Positions 22,831 to 29,485 of a DNA stretch of 29,485 nt are shown here, in pieces. Both the position numbers and the translations under genes were made by a program. Position 1 is the stretch's first letter. Each line of letters opens with the position of its first letter. Under the pieces are notes generated by a model. That model was not told the DNA's origin, did not search any database, and saw only the letters and a list, made by a program, of their open reading frames with translations. Origin of the DNA: a virus; the IMG/VR virus record IMGVR_UViG_3300030116_004030, positions 1 to 29,485 of that record, one strand, 5' to 3'.

Positions 22831-22853
22831 TTTTTAAAAATGAAAAATAATTT

Positions 22854-22892
22854 AAAAAAAGAACCCCCTAGATATAAAATATTAGAGGGTTC
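22854..22892 (-). terminator. Rho-independent terminator after the tail tip gene
   Basis: On the minus strand GAACCCTCTA pairs with TAGGGGGTTC (one G-U pair) around an A/T-rich loop, followed by seven T. It starts 24 bases after the stop of the 652-residue tail gene and separates late tail genes from the early region. Confidence 0.85.
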
Positions 22893-22915
22893 AAGCAAAC
22901 AAAGAAAAGGAAAAA

Positions 22916-24874
22916 CTAAAACTTTATTATAAAATCACTTGCAATATCATCATCTTGATTTGGGACATGCATTACAGTTTGATATACATTTCTTTTAACA
23001 TTATATTTTATTGAATCAATAATACAACTTACTGGCTCTTGTAAAACCGATGTAGTAAAATTAACCCATATTTTGTTGTGCATACTTACAGGATCATTAT
23101 CAGCATTGTAAAGAGTGCCTTCATATCTTGTTACAAAACTTCTAAAGTCATTCATAACTTGCTGTGTAGTTATTCTTTCTAATGATTTAACAAAATTGGT
23201 TTTATCCCTTGACCTAAACCAATTACCACCAACTTTTGAATATTGCTCATTAGTCAAAATAAAACCATCAGATTTTTTTACACCAGACAAATCACCTGTT
23301 CTTTTTCTGATAAATTCTAACAAATCAAATTTTTCAAATAAATCTGTTCTTACATTATTATCATCAATATATTCTCTTTCAAGTATTATGCTATCCCAAT
23401 GGCAATCTGTAAAACCTGTCGTTGAGCCATTTTGGAATGGATCAAATAAAAAGAAATATAATTGCCAATTACCATTGGGTAAACTATCAATATTAAAATC
23501 ATAGCTTTTCCATCTGTTATTTGTTACAACATCTACTGTATTTATAGTGTTAGATGTAACCCATGAATTAGAAGAATTTGACCAATATCTGTCGGCAACT
23601 GCTGGATCACCAGGAATTACTACAGCAATCAATTTTATTTGAAACCTAAAACCTCTTGCTACTGAATTACTTGACTTAAAAAAATTATTCAATTTTAATT
23701 TATAAGCAATATGATCTACACCAGCTTCATCAATATAGGTTGCTAATTCTGCTGTTACACTAGTAGCACCTTCACTTGTTTTAATATTTGTAGATTTTAA
23801 TGATCTATCACCTTGAAAACTAAAATCACTTACTACAGTGCTATTAGTCAAACTCCAACCATCAGTTCCAAATTCAAAACCAGCATTACCTATAATGTTA
23901 TTGCTAAAAAATCCACTCATGTTTACAACTTGACTATATTGTTTAAGTGGTCGTAAAAATTCACGATTTAAATCTTGACCTAATGGAATCATATTTGTAG
24001 GTGTTGATTTTAAAACATTTACTGTACTTGTAGATTGATAAACACCACTTGAATTATATATATGATATTTTATATCTTCATCATTATTTGTTTGTAAAGA
24101 TGTAGTTTCTGCTGCTCTAATTCCAGTTGGTATTGTACCACCATTAGCAGTAGATGCAGAACTATCTTTTACTGATTGTTCACTATAACTAGAACAATTA
24201 ATAATATACCACCTACCATAACTTTGAAATATCCTGGCATTTGTAAACTTCAACATTTGTTCTAAAATTTCTTTACAATTTTTTGGATCAACTCCATCTT
24301 TAAAAAATTGTCTTGCTGCTATAAAAGTTTGGTCATAGACATTAAAACCAGTACTTGATCCATCTTCTTGTATATCATTAGATACATAAATATCAAATCC
24401 TAGATTTATATTAGCCAACACTTGATGAATATATGTCATAAAAGAACCAGAAGAAGTTAGTGGTTGAGTAAAACCATCTAAACTACCTAAACCATCATAT
24501 GCATTTATTTTTATTGAAAATGGTTTTGTTACCACAGCTTCATTGAATTGATCTACTAATAACCAACCTTCCCAATATGTTTGATAATTATTACTAGTGT
24601 CTTTGTATGAAATTTTGACTTTATATTCTCTTTCATCAAAAGTATAAAAGTCATCATAAGTTACTGTGTCAGTACAATATAAATTTATAGAACAAGTAGA
24701 ACCAATAATAGGATTATAAAAATCATCATCATTGTTCCAAGTTATCTCAACAGGATTTGAAGTTCCAACAAGTGGTAAAACACTACCAGTATAACCATCT
24801 TTTAGAATTTCAACTTTTTTACCTTTTAAGTTATCATCATCAAATTCTAATCTATATTTAACACCATATGCCAT
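22916..24874 (-). CDS. Tail tip / baseplate protein with carbohydrate-binding-like domain (652 aa)
   Basis: Residues 1-140 (YRLEFDDDNLKGKKVEILKD, PVEITWNNDDDFYNPIIGS, SIKINAYDGLGSLDG) follow a pattern I recall from baseplate-hub-like tail proteins of flavobacterial phages. Residues 180-240 contain a conserved helical and beta region (CKEILEQMLKFTNARIFQS). Residues about 326-500 resemble a carbohydrate-binding jelly roll (NIIGNAGFEFGTDGWSLTNS ... WQLYFFLFDPF ... CHWDSIIL), like CBM4/9 domains. The gene follows the tape measure gene with one shared base and ends the tail operon. It probably forms the tail tip and may bind surface polysaccharide. Confidence 0.7.
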   Translation of the reverse strand: MAYGVKYRLEFDDDNLKGKKVEILKDGYTGSVLPLVGTSNPVEITWNNDDDFYNPIIGSTCSINLYCTDTVTYDDFYTFDEREYKVKISYKDTSNNYQTYWEGWLLVDQFNEAVVTKPFSIKINAYDGLGSLDGFTQPLTSSGSFMTYIHQVLANINLGFDIYVSNDIQEDGSSTGFNVYDQTFIAARQFFKDGVDPKNCKEILEQMLKFTNARIFQSYGRWYIINCSSYSEQSVKDSSASTANGGTIPTGIRAAETTSLQTNNDEDIKYHIYNSSGVYQSTSTVNVLKSTPTNMIPLGQDLNREFLRPLKQYSQVVNMSGFFSNNIIGNAGFEFGTDGWSLTNSTVVSDFSFQGDRSLKSTNIKTSEGATSVTAELATYIDEAGVDHIAYKLKLNNFFKSSNSVARGFRFQIKLIAVVIPGDPAVADRYWSNSSNSWVTSNTINTVDVVTNNRWKSYDFNIDSLPNGNWQLYFFLFDPFQNGSTTGFTDCHWDSIILEREYIDDNNVRTDLFEKFDLLEFIRKRTGDLSGVKKSDGFILTNEQYSKVGGNWFRSRDKTNFVKSLERITTQQVMNDFRSFVTRYEGTLYNADNDPVSMHNKIWVNFTTSVLQEPVSCIIDSIKYNVKRNVYQTVMHVPNQDDDIASDFIIKF

Positions 24875-26982
24875 TATATAATTCTATCTCTGTTTCTGTT
24901 TGCTCTTTGTAATGCTACTACTAAATCTTGTCCTTTTAAACTAAATTCACCAGAAACATTTACTGATTGACTTCTATCACCAATCATTGATTTTAATCTA
25001 TCTAATGGAGCTATTACCTCAGGGTTAGATCTGGCCCCAGAATACTCTCCGACTAGTCCAAGAGTAGGTGAAGAAACTATACCACCTTTAGCAAATGCAA
25101 CAGGACCTTTACCCTTAGCTTCACCAATTGCCCTTGCCTTGTTTTGGAATAATTTACCAAGTGCAATTAAAGCAATACCAGCAGCAATAGCACCAAAACC
25201 ACCTAAACTTTTAAATGCTTCTTTAATCGCTATTAAACCAATACCAATTTTAACTGCTAATTGACCTAACTGAACAGCCATAGTTCCAATACCACCTAAC
25301 AAGATACTACCTAAACTAGCAACACCTTTACCAGTTCCAGAAATTGCATCACCTAATGCATTACCTAAACCAACAGCCATATTATTTAAACCAGATGTTA
25401 CAATATTATTCAACCCTTCATTCATCATTTGAGCATTTTGTTGAAATTTTAATGATTTTGCTAATTGTATTTTTTCTGTTTCGGATAATTTTTCTTGCAA
25501 CAAAATATTGCCTTTAGCAACACTTTCAGCTAATAATGTAGCTGGATCGGCTCCAGTAAATATATTAGCTAAATTGCCACCAAATGCTAAACCAGAAGTA
25601 TCTAAACTACTAACACTTGAAACTTGACTTCTTTTACTACCAGGTGGATCACTTGGTGGATCAGGAGTTGTTGTTGTGAGTGTTTGTTCTTCTTTTTTAA
25701 GTTTTATAAAATCTTCTAATAATTTTATTTGTTGACCAAATACAGTATTTTCTTTTTCTATTTCAGATGCTTTCCTTTTTACACCATCAGCATCTTCTAA
25801 AATTATTTTTTTCCTTGCTAATCCAAGTTTATTATTATCCTCTATTATTTTTTTATTAGCTTCAAAAGTTTCAGTTAGTTTAGCTAATTTAGATTCAGCT
25901 TCATTTAGCTTTAAATTTTTAATATCTTCTCCAAATGCATCTAACTTTGCAGCATCACTTGCTCTTTTTAAACTTTGTAGCTTAATCACAAGTCCAGCTA
26001 TGGCTGTTCCCACTAATATAAATGGATTTGCTTTCATAGCTGTTGTTAATGCTATAAATGCAACTCTAACTTTTGGCAAAACACCCAATATAGCAGACAA
26101 ACCTAAAGACAATTTACCAACAACTATTAATACAGGACCAATAGCAGCAGTGATACCAGCAAACAATAAAGTTATTTTCTTCATAGCTGGGGACATATCT
26201 TCTAATCTCTTTGCGAAACCTCTAAAAACCTTTACTAAATCCTTAGCTATTGGCAATAATATTTTCCCAAACTCTACAGCAACATCTTGTACATCTCCCT
26301 TTAATCTTCTCATTTGATTTGCAAAACTGTCTTGAGTTCTATCAGCATCTCCGACAGCTTTACTTGATTGTTTTAAAGCTAATTCAAAAGTTAATTGTGC
26401 TTTTGTAACTCTATCTAATTCTTTAAAAACTAAACCTTGATCTTCAGCAAATTGTTTTAAATCTGTTTCAGTAATTGCAATACCTAATGACTTAATACTT
26501 TCTCTTTCGCCTAACAACGCTTTTGTTAATGCTTGTGATGCTCCTTCTGCACCACCAGAAAAGTTTGTAAAAGATGCAAGATCAACTGCTAACTCATTAA
26601 CTTGTTTTGATAAGTTTAATGCTTCTGATTCAGCAAAACCAAACCCAACTAATAAATCACCAGTATTACTAAGTAAATCTTTTGCAGCTAATGATGATAA
26701 ACCAAATGATTCTTTAAATGTTTTTGCTGTAGCATTAGCTTGTTCTTGGATTGAGCTAAATACTGTATTGAATTTTGCATCAGTTTCTTCAAAGTCAGAT
26801 GCCATTTTAATTGCAGCTCCACCAGCCAAACCTAATGGTAATGTAAACTTTAAGGACATTTCTTGTCCAATCTTTGTTACACTTTTTCCAAATGATTGTA
26901 ATTTTTTTTGTGATGCAGATAGTGATGCATTTAAAGATGTAGCATCACCCAGTAACCTGACCTTTAAAGATTCTTGAGACAT
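24874..26982 (-). CDS. Tail tape measure protein (702 aa)
   Basis: The product starts MSQESLKVRLLGDATSLNAS and has a helical N-terminal region (AGGAAIKMASDFEETDAKFN, FTNFSGGAEGASQALTKALL) as in TP901-type tape measures. A hydrophobic segment lies near residues 265-340 and a second near 535-620. The end has the common AFAKGGIVSSPTLGLVGEYS and NPEVIAPLDRLKSM motif. It sets tail length and is ejected ahead of DNA. By the usual relation of about 1.5 angstrom per residue, the tail would be near 100 nm. It follows the chaperone pair, as expected, and its upstream region has the recurrent promoter-like box. Confidence 0.92.
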   Translation of the reverse strand: MSQESLKVRLLGDATSLNASLSASQKKLQSFGKSVTKIGQEMSLKFTLPLGLAGGAAIKMASDFEETDAKFNTVFSSIQEQANATAKTFKESFGLSSLAAKDLLSNTGDLLVGFGFAESEALNLSKQVNELAVDLASFTNFSGGAEGASQALTKALLGERESIKSLGIAITETDLKQFAEDQGLVFKELDRVTKAQLTFELALKQSSKAVGDADRTQDSFANQMRRLKGDVQDVAVEFGKILLPIAKDLVKVFRGFAKRLEDMSPAMKKITLLFAGITAAIGPVLIVVGKLSLGLSAILGVLPKVRVAFIALTTAMKANPFILVGTAIAGLVIKLQSLKRASDAAKLDAFGEDIKNLKLNEAESKLAKLTETFEANKKIIEDNNKLGLARKKIILEDADGVKRKASEIEKENTVFGQQIKLLEDFIKLKKEEQTLTTTTPDPPSDPPGSKRSQVSSVSSLDTSGLAFGGNLANIFTGADPATLLAESVAKGNILLQEKLSETEKIQLAKSLKFQQNAQMMNEGLNNIVTSGLNNMAVGLGNALGDAISGTGKGVASLGSILLGGIGTMAVQLGQLAVKIGIGLIAIKEAFKSLGGFGAIAAGIALIALGKLFQNKARAIGEAKGKGPVAFAKGGIVSSPTLGLVGEYSGARSNPEVIAPLDRLKSMIGDRSQSVNVSGEFSLKGQDLVVALQRANRNRDRII

Positions 26983-26990
26983 AGAGATTA

Positions 26991-27011
26991 TTTTTTACAA
27001 AAATACTAAAT
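26991..27011 (-). promoter_or_regulatory. Promoter-like box upstream of tape measure gene
   Basis: The minus strand has ATTTAGTATTTTTGTAAAAA with TATTTTTG as the TAnnTTTG element, eight bases before the ATG at 26982. The same box lies upstream of the genes starting at 2121, 9253 and 29315. Confidence 0.45.
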
Positions 27012-27013
27012 AA

Positions 27014-27382
27014 TTATACATCCCATTTTTTTCTGTTCTTATACTTAAGTGATTCATCTACCTTCTTTTTAAATGCTTCAAATGATTCTGATGATGACTT
27101 AGGTTTTCCAATACCTAGGAACATATCTTGAGGTAATGGGAAAAGTTTATGTGGAGCAATCATTTGTGATTTCTTTGTGCAATTTACATTATAAATCATA
27201 GCACTTAAATATCTAGTTTGTTCCCATTGAAGATTCATTTTTATCATAAAGGATTCTCCAAGTAATTGATTTTCTTTCCAGGTATTGAACCAAAATTCAT
27301 TTGGATTTATGCCAACCTGACCTATATAAAAATCAAGTAAACTTTCCCAATCAAGTTGGCTATTTACTTTCCCTTTGTAGAT
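27014..27382 (-). CDS. Tail assembly chaperone T region, expressed by -1 frameshift from G
   Basis: This frame (122 codons from the slip point) has no good start of its own at the front. It begins IYKGKVNSQLDWESLLDFYI and continues with GQVGINPNEFWFNTWKENQL, the WxxL...G(I/L)xPxEFWxxTxxE pattern of the second tail chaperone. It overlaps the end of the G gene in the -1 frame and is entered at the heptamer at 27382-27388, giving a predicted G-T fusion of about 241 residues, as for lambda gpG/gpGT. An internal ATG at 27247 could give a 77-residue product, but the family motif lies before it. The fusion product recruits tail tube subunits to the tape measure. Confidence 0.8.
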   Translation of the reverse strand: MYKGKVNSQLDWESLLDFYIGQVGINPNEFWFNTWKENQLLGESFMIKMNLQWEQTRYLSAMIYNVNCTKKSQMIAPHKLFPLPQDMFLGIGKPKSSSESFEAFKKKVDESLKYKNRKKWDV

Positions 27383-27738
27383 TTTTTTACATTTCTATCA
27401 ATACCCATATTCAAGTCATTACCTAAAATTCTTGATTCTGTCATTGATTGTATTATTTCTTGTAGTTGGTCAGTAGTAAAATCTTCTAGCCACATACCTA
27501 CAGTATATTCATTGTAGTCAATAGGTTTGTTTTGTTCTTGGTCATTTGCCAATAATCCACAATAAACCAAAGCTCTAATTGTAGTTATATTGAAACCTTT
27601 TGTAAATATTTCAGCTAATTCATTTAGCTCAATATCTAACATATCAGTAAAGTTGCACCAGAAATTCATGCTGAAATGCATGGTACGATTTTTACCACCT
27701 AACTTAATAGTGTAGTAACCTCTTTTTTTGTTTGCCAT
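27364..27738 (-). CDS. Tail assembly chaperone G (gpG-like)
   Basis: The 124-residue protein begins MANKKRGYYTIKLGGKNRTM and has FSMNFWCNFTDML, LVYCGLLANDQEQNKPIDYN, YTVGMWLEDF and ILGNDLNMGIDRNVKKSTKG. This is the flavobacterial-phage form of the first tail chaperone, encoded between the tail tube and tape measure genes. Near its end (codons 118-119) lies GTA AAA AAA, a -1 slippery heptamer that leads into the T frame. A strong hairpin precedes the gene (27753-27779), which may lower its expression relative to the tube protein. Confidence 0.85.
   Translation of the reverse strand: MANKKRGYYTIKLGGKNRTMHFSMNFWCNFTDMLDIELNELAEIFTKGFNITTIRALVYCGLLANDQEQNKPIDYNEYTVGMWLEDFTTDQLQEIIQSMTESRILGNDLNMGIDRNVKKSTKGK
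27382..27388 (-). other. -1 ribosomal frameshift site (A AAA AAA)
   Basis: On the minus strand the G frame reads GTA AAA AAA TCT. The seven A bases form the slippery heptamer A-AAA-AAA in correct phase. A -1 slip continues as ATC TAC AAA GGG into the T frame, which stays open to the stop at 27014. Confidence 0.75.
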
Positions 27739-27752
27739 AATTTAAGTGTTAA

Positions 27753-27779
27753 AGGGTGTGATTCCTTACTTCACACCCT
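27753..27779 (-). terminator. Strong hairpin between tail tube and chaperone genes (attenuator-like)
   Basis: AGGGTGTGA and TCACACCCT form a perfect nine-pair stem around a nine-base loop. On the minus strand only two or three T follow the stem, so it is a weak terminator at most. It lies 14 bases after the tube stop codon and may act as a partial stop or as a 3' stabiliser of the tube message. Confidence 0.55.
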
Positions 27780-27793
27780 ATATTAAAATTTTA

Positions 27794-28225
27794 TTAATTA
27801 GTTGCTTTTGTAATATTACTTGTAGTTGTAATTGAACCACTGAAAGTAACTGGTGATTCCATTTCACCAGACATTGTAACTGATGATATAAATCCTTTAC
27901 CAGAATATACTGCATCTCCAGTTTCAGCAGTACCAAAACTCCAATCAAGTTTAGTACCAGCAATTAAAAAATCGGTAGCTTCAATAGCATTGTTAGCATC
28001 ATCATAAGCAACAAGTCCTTCAAAACTTATTTCTCCAGATTTTACACCAGCAATAACTTCTTGAAAACCTGAACTGTTTTTTGTTGTACTCTCAGGTAAA
28101 TCACTTGATAAAGATAACTCACATGAAGTAGTGTGTCCACAAATAACAGTTGATCCAGCAGTACCATCTGCTGTGTCAAATTTTAATAATAGGTTTGTTC
28201 CATTAAAAGGTCCGACTGTAGCCAT
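27794..28225 (-). CDS. Major tail tube protein, copy 2
   Basis: The 143-residue product begins MATVGPFNGTNLLLKFDTAD and has LPESTTKNSSGFQEVIAGVK, SGEISFEGLVAYDDANNAI, GKGFISSVTMSGEMESPVTF and SGSITTTSNI. This is the phage tail tube (TP901-1 major tail protein) pattern seen in Bacteroidota phages. A paralogue sharing the same core lies just upstream. A TATATTTG box at 28256-28263 and a hairpin after the gene suggest that it is the more strongly expressed copy. Position directly before the chaperones supports its role as the main tube subunit. Confidence 0.85.
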   Translation of the reverse strand: MATVGPFNGTNLLLKFDTADGTAGSTVICGHTTSCELSLSSDLPESTTKNSSGFQEVIAGVKSGEISFEGLVAYDDANNAIEATDFLIAGTKLDWSFGTAETGDAVYSGKGFISSVTMSGEMESPVTFSGSITTTSNITKATN

Positions 28226-28255
28226 ATCTTATTTTTTATAAATTATTTAATGAGA

Positions 28256-28263
28256 CAAATATA
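28256..28263 (-). promoter_or_regulatory. Promoter-like TATATTTG element before tail tube gene
   Basis: The minus strand has TATATTTG, a TAnnTTTG match, in the 50-base space between the two tail tube genes, leaving a leader of roughly 25 bases before the ATG at 28225. No convincing -33 element is visible. Confidence 0.4.
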
Positions 28264-28275
28264 CAAATAAAATAA

Positions 28276-28734
28276 TTATAGATTATTCCAGTTATCAGCA
28301 ATAGTTTGCCATTGTCTAAATATGTTTTCCCATGTTTGGCCATCAGAAATAGTATAAACACCAGTTAGGTTTATTTCTACATTAAATGTTGTTGCAGTTT
28401 CAAATTCTGCTGTTTCTGTAACATTAGAAATAAAACCCTCACCTCTTAAAACTAAATCTGGATCAACCAATTCTTTGACATAGAATACAGCTTTAGTATC
28501 TGTAATCATCATATCAACCAGATCATCATATTGTAATGATTCAGAATAATCAGTTAAGCACTCACAGGTTACATTACCTGATTTTATACCAACAATAAAC
28601 TCTTTGAAACCACCACTATTTTTAGTAGTTGATTCTGGAAGATTTGCATTTATATCAAAACTTACACTTGTAGAGTGTCCAATAACAGTAGTGTCTTTGA
28701 CTAATAAAAAATTAGAACCATTGACTACTGGCAT
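28276..28734 (-). CDS. Tail tube paralogue, copy 1, with Trp-rich tail
   Basis: This 152-residue protein shares the core of the next gene: VNGSNFLLVKDTTVIGHSTS, LPESTTKNSGGFKEFIVGIK, then SGNVTCECLTDYSESLQYDD, GEGFISNVTETAEFETATTF and NLTGVYTI. The C-terminus adds about 20 residues with regular Trp spacing (TWENIFRQWQTIADNWNNL), absent from the other copy. The duplication is tandem and diverged. It may form a special ring at the tube tip or neck, or a mixed tube. It overlaps the upstream 79-residue gene by one base. Confidence 0.8.
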   Translation of the reverse strand: MPVVNGSNFLLVKDTTVIGHSTSVSFDINANLPESTTKNSGGFKEFIVGIKSGNVTCECLTDYSESLQYDDLVDMMITDTKAVFYVKELVDPDLVLRGEGFISNVTETAEFETATTFNVEINLTGVYTISDGQTWENIFRQWQTIADNWNNL

Positions 28735-28973
28735 TACTCATCTTTTAAAGGAGTTATTTCACCAGTATCAATATTTAATGAACCTTTACCATGTTTTTCT
28801 TCTATCTCTTTCATTTTGTCCTGTTGATCTTTTTGTGCATCTTGCCATTGACCTACTAATTCAGGTATTGAATTATAAGCAATTACTCTCATTCCTATTT
28901 CTTGAGCAATTTGTTGAGGTTTAGCTAATAATTGTTTGAGTTCTTGTAACTCCTTTTCTTCTAGTTTTGCCAT
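28734..28973 (-). CDS. Small coiled-coil protein of the tail module (79 aa)
   Basis: The product begins MAKLEEKELQELKQLLAKPQ, with heptad-like Leu spacing over residues 1-60, then KHGKGSLNIDTGEITPLKDE. The KYG-GSLNIDTGEI ending is recalled from small proteins of flavobacterial phage tail modules. The function is unknown; a chaperone or structural adaptor role would suit a coiled coil. It overlaps the tail tube paralogue by one base. Confidence 0.6.
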   Translation of the reverse strand: MAKLEEKELQELKQLLAKPQQIAQEIGMRVIAYNSIPELVGQWQDAQKDQQDKMKEIEEKHGKGSLNIDTGEITPLKDE

Positions 28974-28988
28974 TATATATAATTAAAA

Positions 28989-29315
28989 TTAATCCCAATT
29001 AGGGTGTAAATAAGTGTCAGTTGGATTTTCTTTTTGTTCAATTTCTGCATAAATAATATCTTGAAATTTTTTAACATCTACAATTGATTCAATCCAGCTA
29101 ACTACATTCTCTTTTGTCAAATTATCATATTCAATAAATTCTTCATCACTATGTGGTGATAATGTTACAAAATTATATATATCATGATACAAAGTTTTAT
29201 CAGCATCCTTAACACCTTTATAAATGTAATGAACTGTATGAACCACATTTGATTTACCATCTTGTAGAATTTTGGCATCTAGTTGTGAGATATGCCATGA
29301 ATATGAAATTGCCAT
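28989..29315 (-). CDS. Conserved small tail-module protein (DUF7936-like, 108 aa)
   Basis: The 108-residue product begins MAISYSWHISQLDAKILQDG and has VVHTVHYIYKGVKDADKTLY, EFIEYDNLTKENVVSWIESI and a C-terminal HPNWD. The pattern SYxWxIxxLDxK...VVxxVHxxY...FxxYxxLTxExVxxWIE is one I recall from a small protein family of marine phages (DUF7936-like), usually beside tail genes. The function is unknown. The recurrent promoter-like box lies upstream at 29322-29343. Confidence 0.65.
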   Translation of the reverse strand: MAISYSWHISQLDAKILQDGKSNVVHTVHYIYKGVKDADKTLYHDIYNFVTLSPHSDEEFIEYDNLTKENVVSWIESIVDVKKFQDIIYAEIEQKENPTDTYLHPNWD

Positions 29316-29321
29316 AATTTT

Positions 29322-29343
29322 TTTTTTACAAATTTAATTAAAT
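29322..29343 (-). promoter_or_regulatory. Promoter-like box upstream of the 108-aa gene
   Basis: The minus strand has ATTTAATTAAATTTGTAAAA with TAAATTTG (TAnnTTTG) 13 bases before the ATG at 29315. It is the fourth copy of the box and is less exact in the TTTAG part. Confidence 0.4.
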
Positions 29344-29346
29344 ATT

Positions 29347-29485
29347 TTAACAATTGCCACCACCAATTATAGAACCATTGTTTCCTACCTGTATAAATTT
29401 ACCTGTGGTTGAACCACCACTAGCATATACTTGATAAAAACCAGCAGATGCAACAAGTGTACCTGTTGAATTTTGATAAGCAGTA
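29347..29485 (-). CDS. C-terminal end of a structural (fibre-like) protein, partial
   Basis: Only the last 45 codons are in the window, ending in TAA at 29347-29349. The visible part has TLVASAGFYQVYASGGSTTG and FIQVGNNGSIIGGGNC, Gly/Ser/Thr-rich and beta-like, as in fibre or decoration proteins. The fibre gene that runs off base 1 could be the same gene in a circular genome. Direct joining of base 29485 to base 1 breaks the frame, so at least 2 (3n+2) bases would have to be missing. It may also be a separate gene. Confidence 0.5.
   Translation of the reverse strand, partial: TAYQNSTGTLVASAGFYQVYASGGSTTGKFIQVGNNGSIIGGGNC

Noticed and set aside
23115-23504. 129-codon plus-strand open frame opposite the tail tip gene
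   Set aside because: Antisense shadow with no family pattern and no promoter-like element on the plus strand.
27778-27963. 61-codon alternative minus-strand frame inside the tail tube gene
   Set aside because: It is a different frame of a confident gene, with a Leu/Val/Gln-rich composition typical of a shifted reading.
28604-28924. 106-codon plus-strand open frame opposite the first tail tube gene
   Set aside because: It covers two minus-strand genes that fit known phage families and overlap properly; no independent support exists.
1-29485. tRNA genes, CRISPR arrays, insertion sequences, integrase or attachment sites
   Set aside because: Almost all bases are within tightly packed genes; the few intergenic gaps hold only terminators, promoter-like boxes and small frames, and no repeat-spacer pattern, transposase or recombinase motif was seen.
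1-29485. Diversity-generating retroelement acting on the fibre
   Set aside because: No reverse transcriptase motif and no template/variable repeat pair were found in the window.

Overview
The window is an AT-rich phage genome segment in which every supported gene lies on the minus strand. Transcription runs from high to low coordinates, and genes often overlap by a few bases. No tRNA, rRNA, CRISPR array, integrase, repressor/antirepressor pair, DNA polymerase or RNA polymerase was found. Complete head, neck, tail and lysis sets of HK97/siphovirus type are present. The host is probably a marine member of the Bacteroidota (flavobacterium-like). The reasons are TAnnTTTG promoter-like boxes, the absence of Shine-Dalgarno sequences, a DUF3127 protein, and many small proteins of the type recalled from flavobacterial and marine metagenomic phages. 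The host call is inference.

Layout in transcription order. The right end (29485 to 22916) holds the tail module: the last codons of an unknown gene, two small proteins, two paralogous tail tube proteins, a tail assembly chaperone pair joined by a visible -1 frameshift site, the tape measure protein, and a 652-residue tail tip protein with an apparent carbohydrate-binding domain. A terminator closes this module. From 22800 to 14922 lies the early region: a small helix-turn-helix protein, a single-strand annealing protein, an SSB-like DUF3127 protein, a RecE/Cas4-like exonuclease, a DnaA domain IV-like protein, a VRR-NUC nuclease, and a winged-helix replication initiator with a probable internal origin. 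After these come an adenine methyltransferase, a PD-(D/E)XK protein, a T7 gp4-like primase-helicase, a short cytosine methyltransferase and a MazG/DUF1599-like protein. From 14903 to 7369 are the packaging and head genes: small and large terminase, a long portal, a MuF protein with a zincin-like C-terminus, prohead protease and major capsid protein.

Between 7340 and 6080 is a terminator-bounded island with a PD-(D/E)XK endonuclease and several very small proteins, which looks like an accessory (moron) insertion. From 6058 to 4156 are the neck and tail completion proteins. From 4152 to 2156 are small membrane proteins, a secreted thioredoxin-like protein, an M15 endolysin and a 3TM holin. From 2121 to the left edge is a tail fibre with internal repeats, cut by the window boundary.

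Read as a circle, the modules would make an almost complete genome, with only part of the fibre region missing between base 29485 and base 1. Direct joining breaks the reading frame, so circularity is not shown. The most notable observations are the chaperone frameshift, the lambda-like origin inside the initiator gene, the HExxH domain on the MuF protein, a 10-A tract at a domain boundary in the portal gene, a conserved promoter-like box upstream of several late genes, and the small accessory island.
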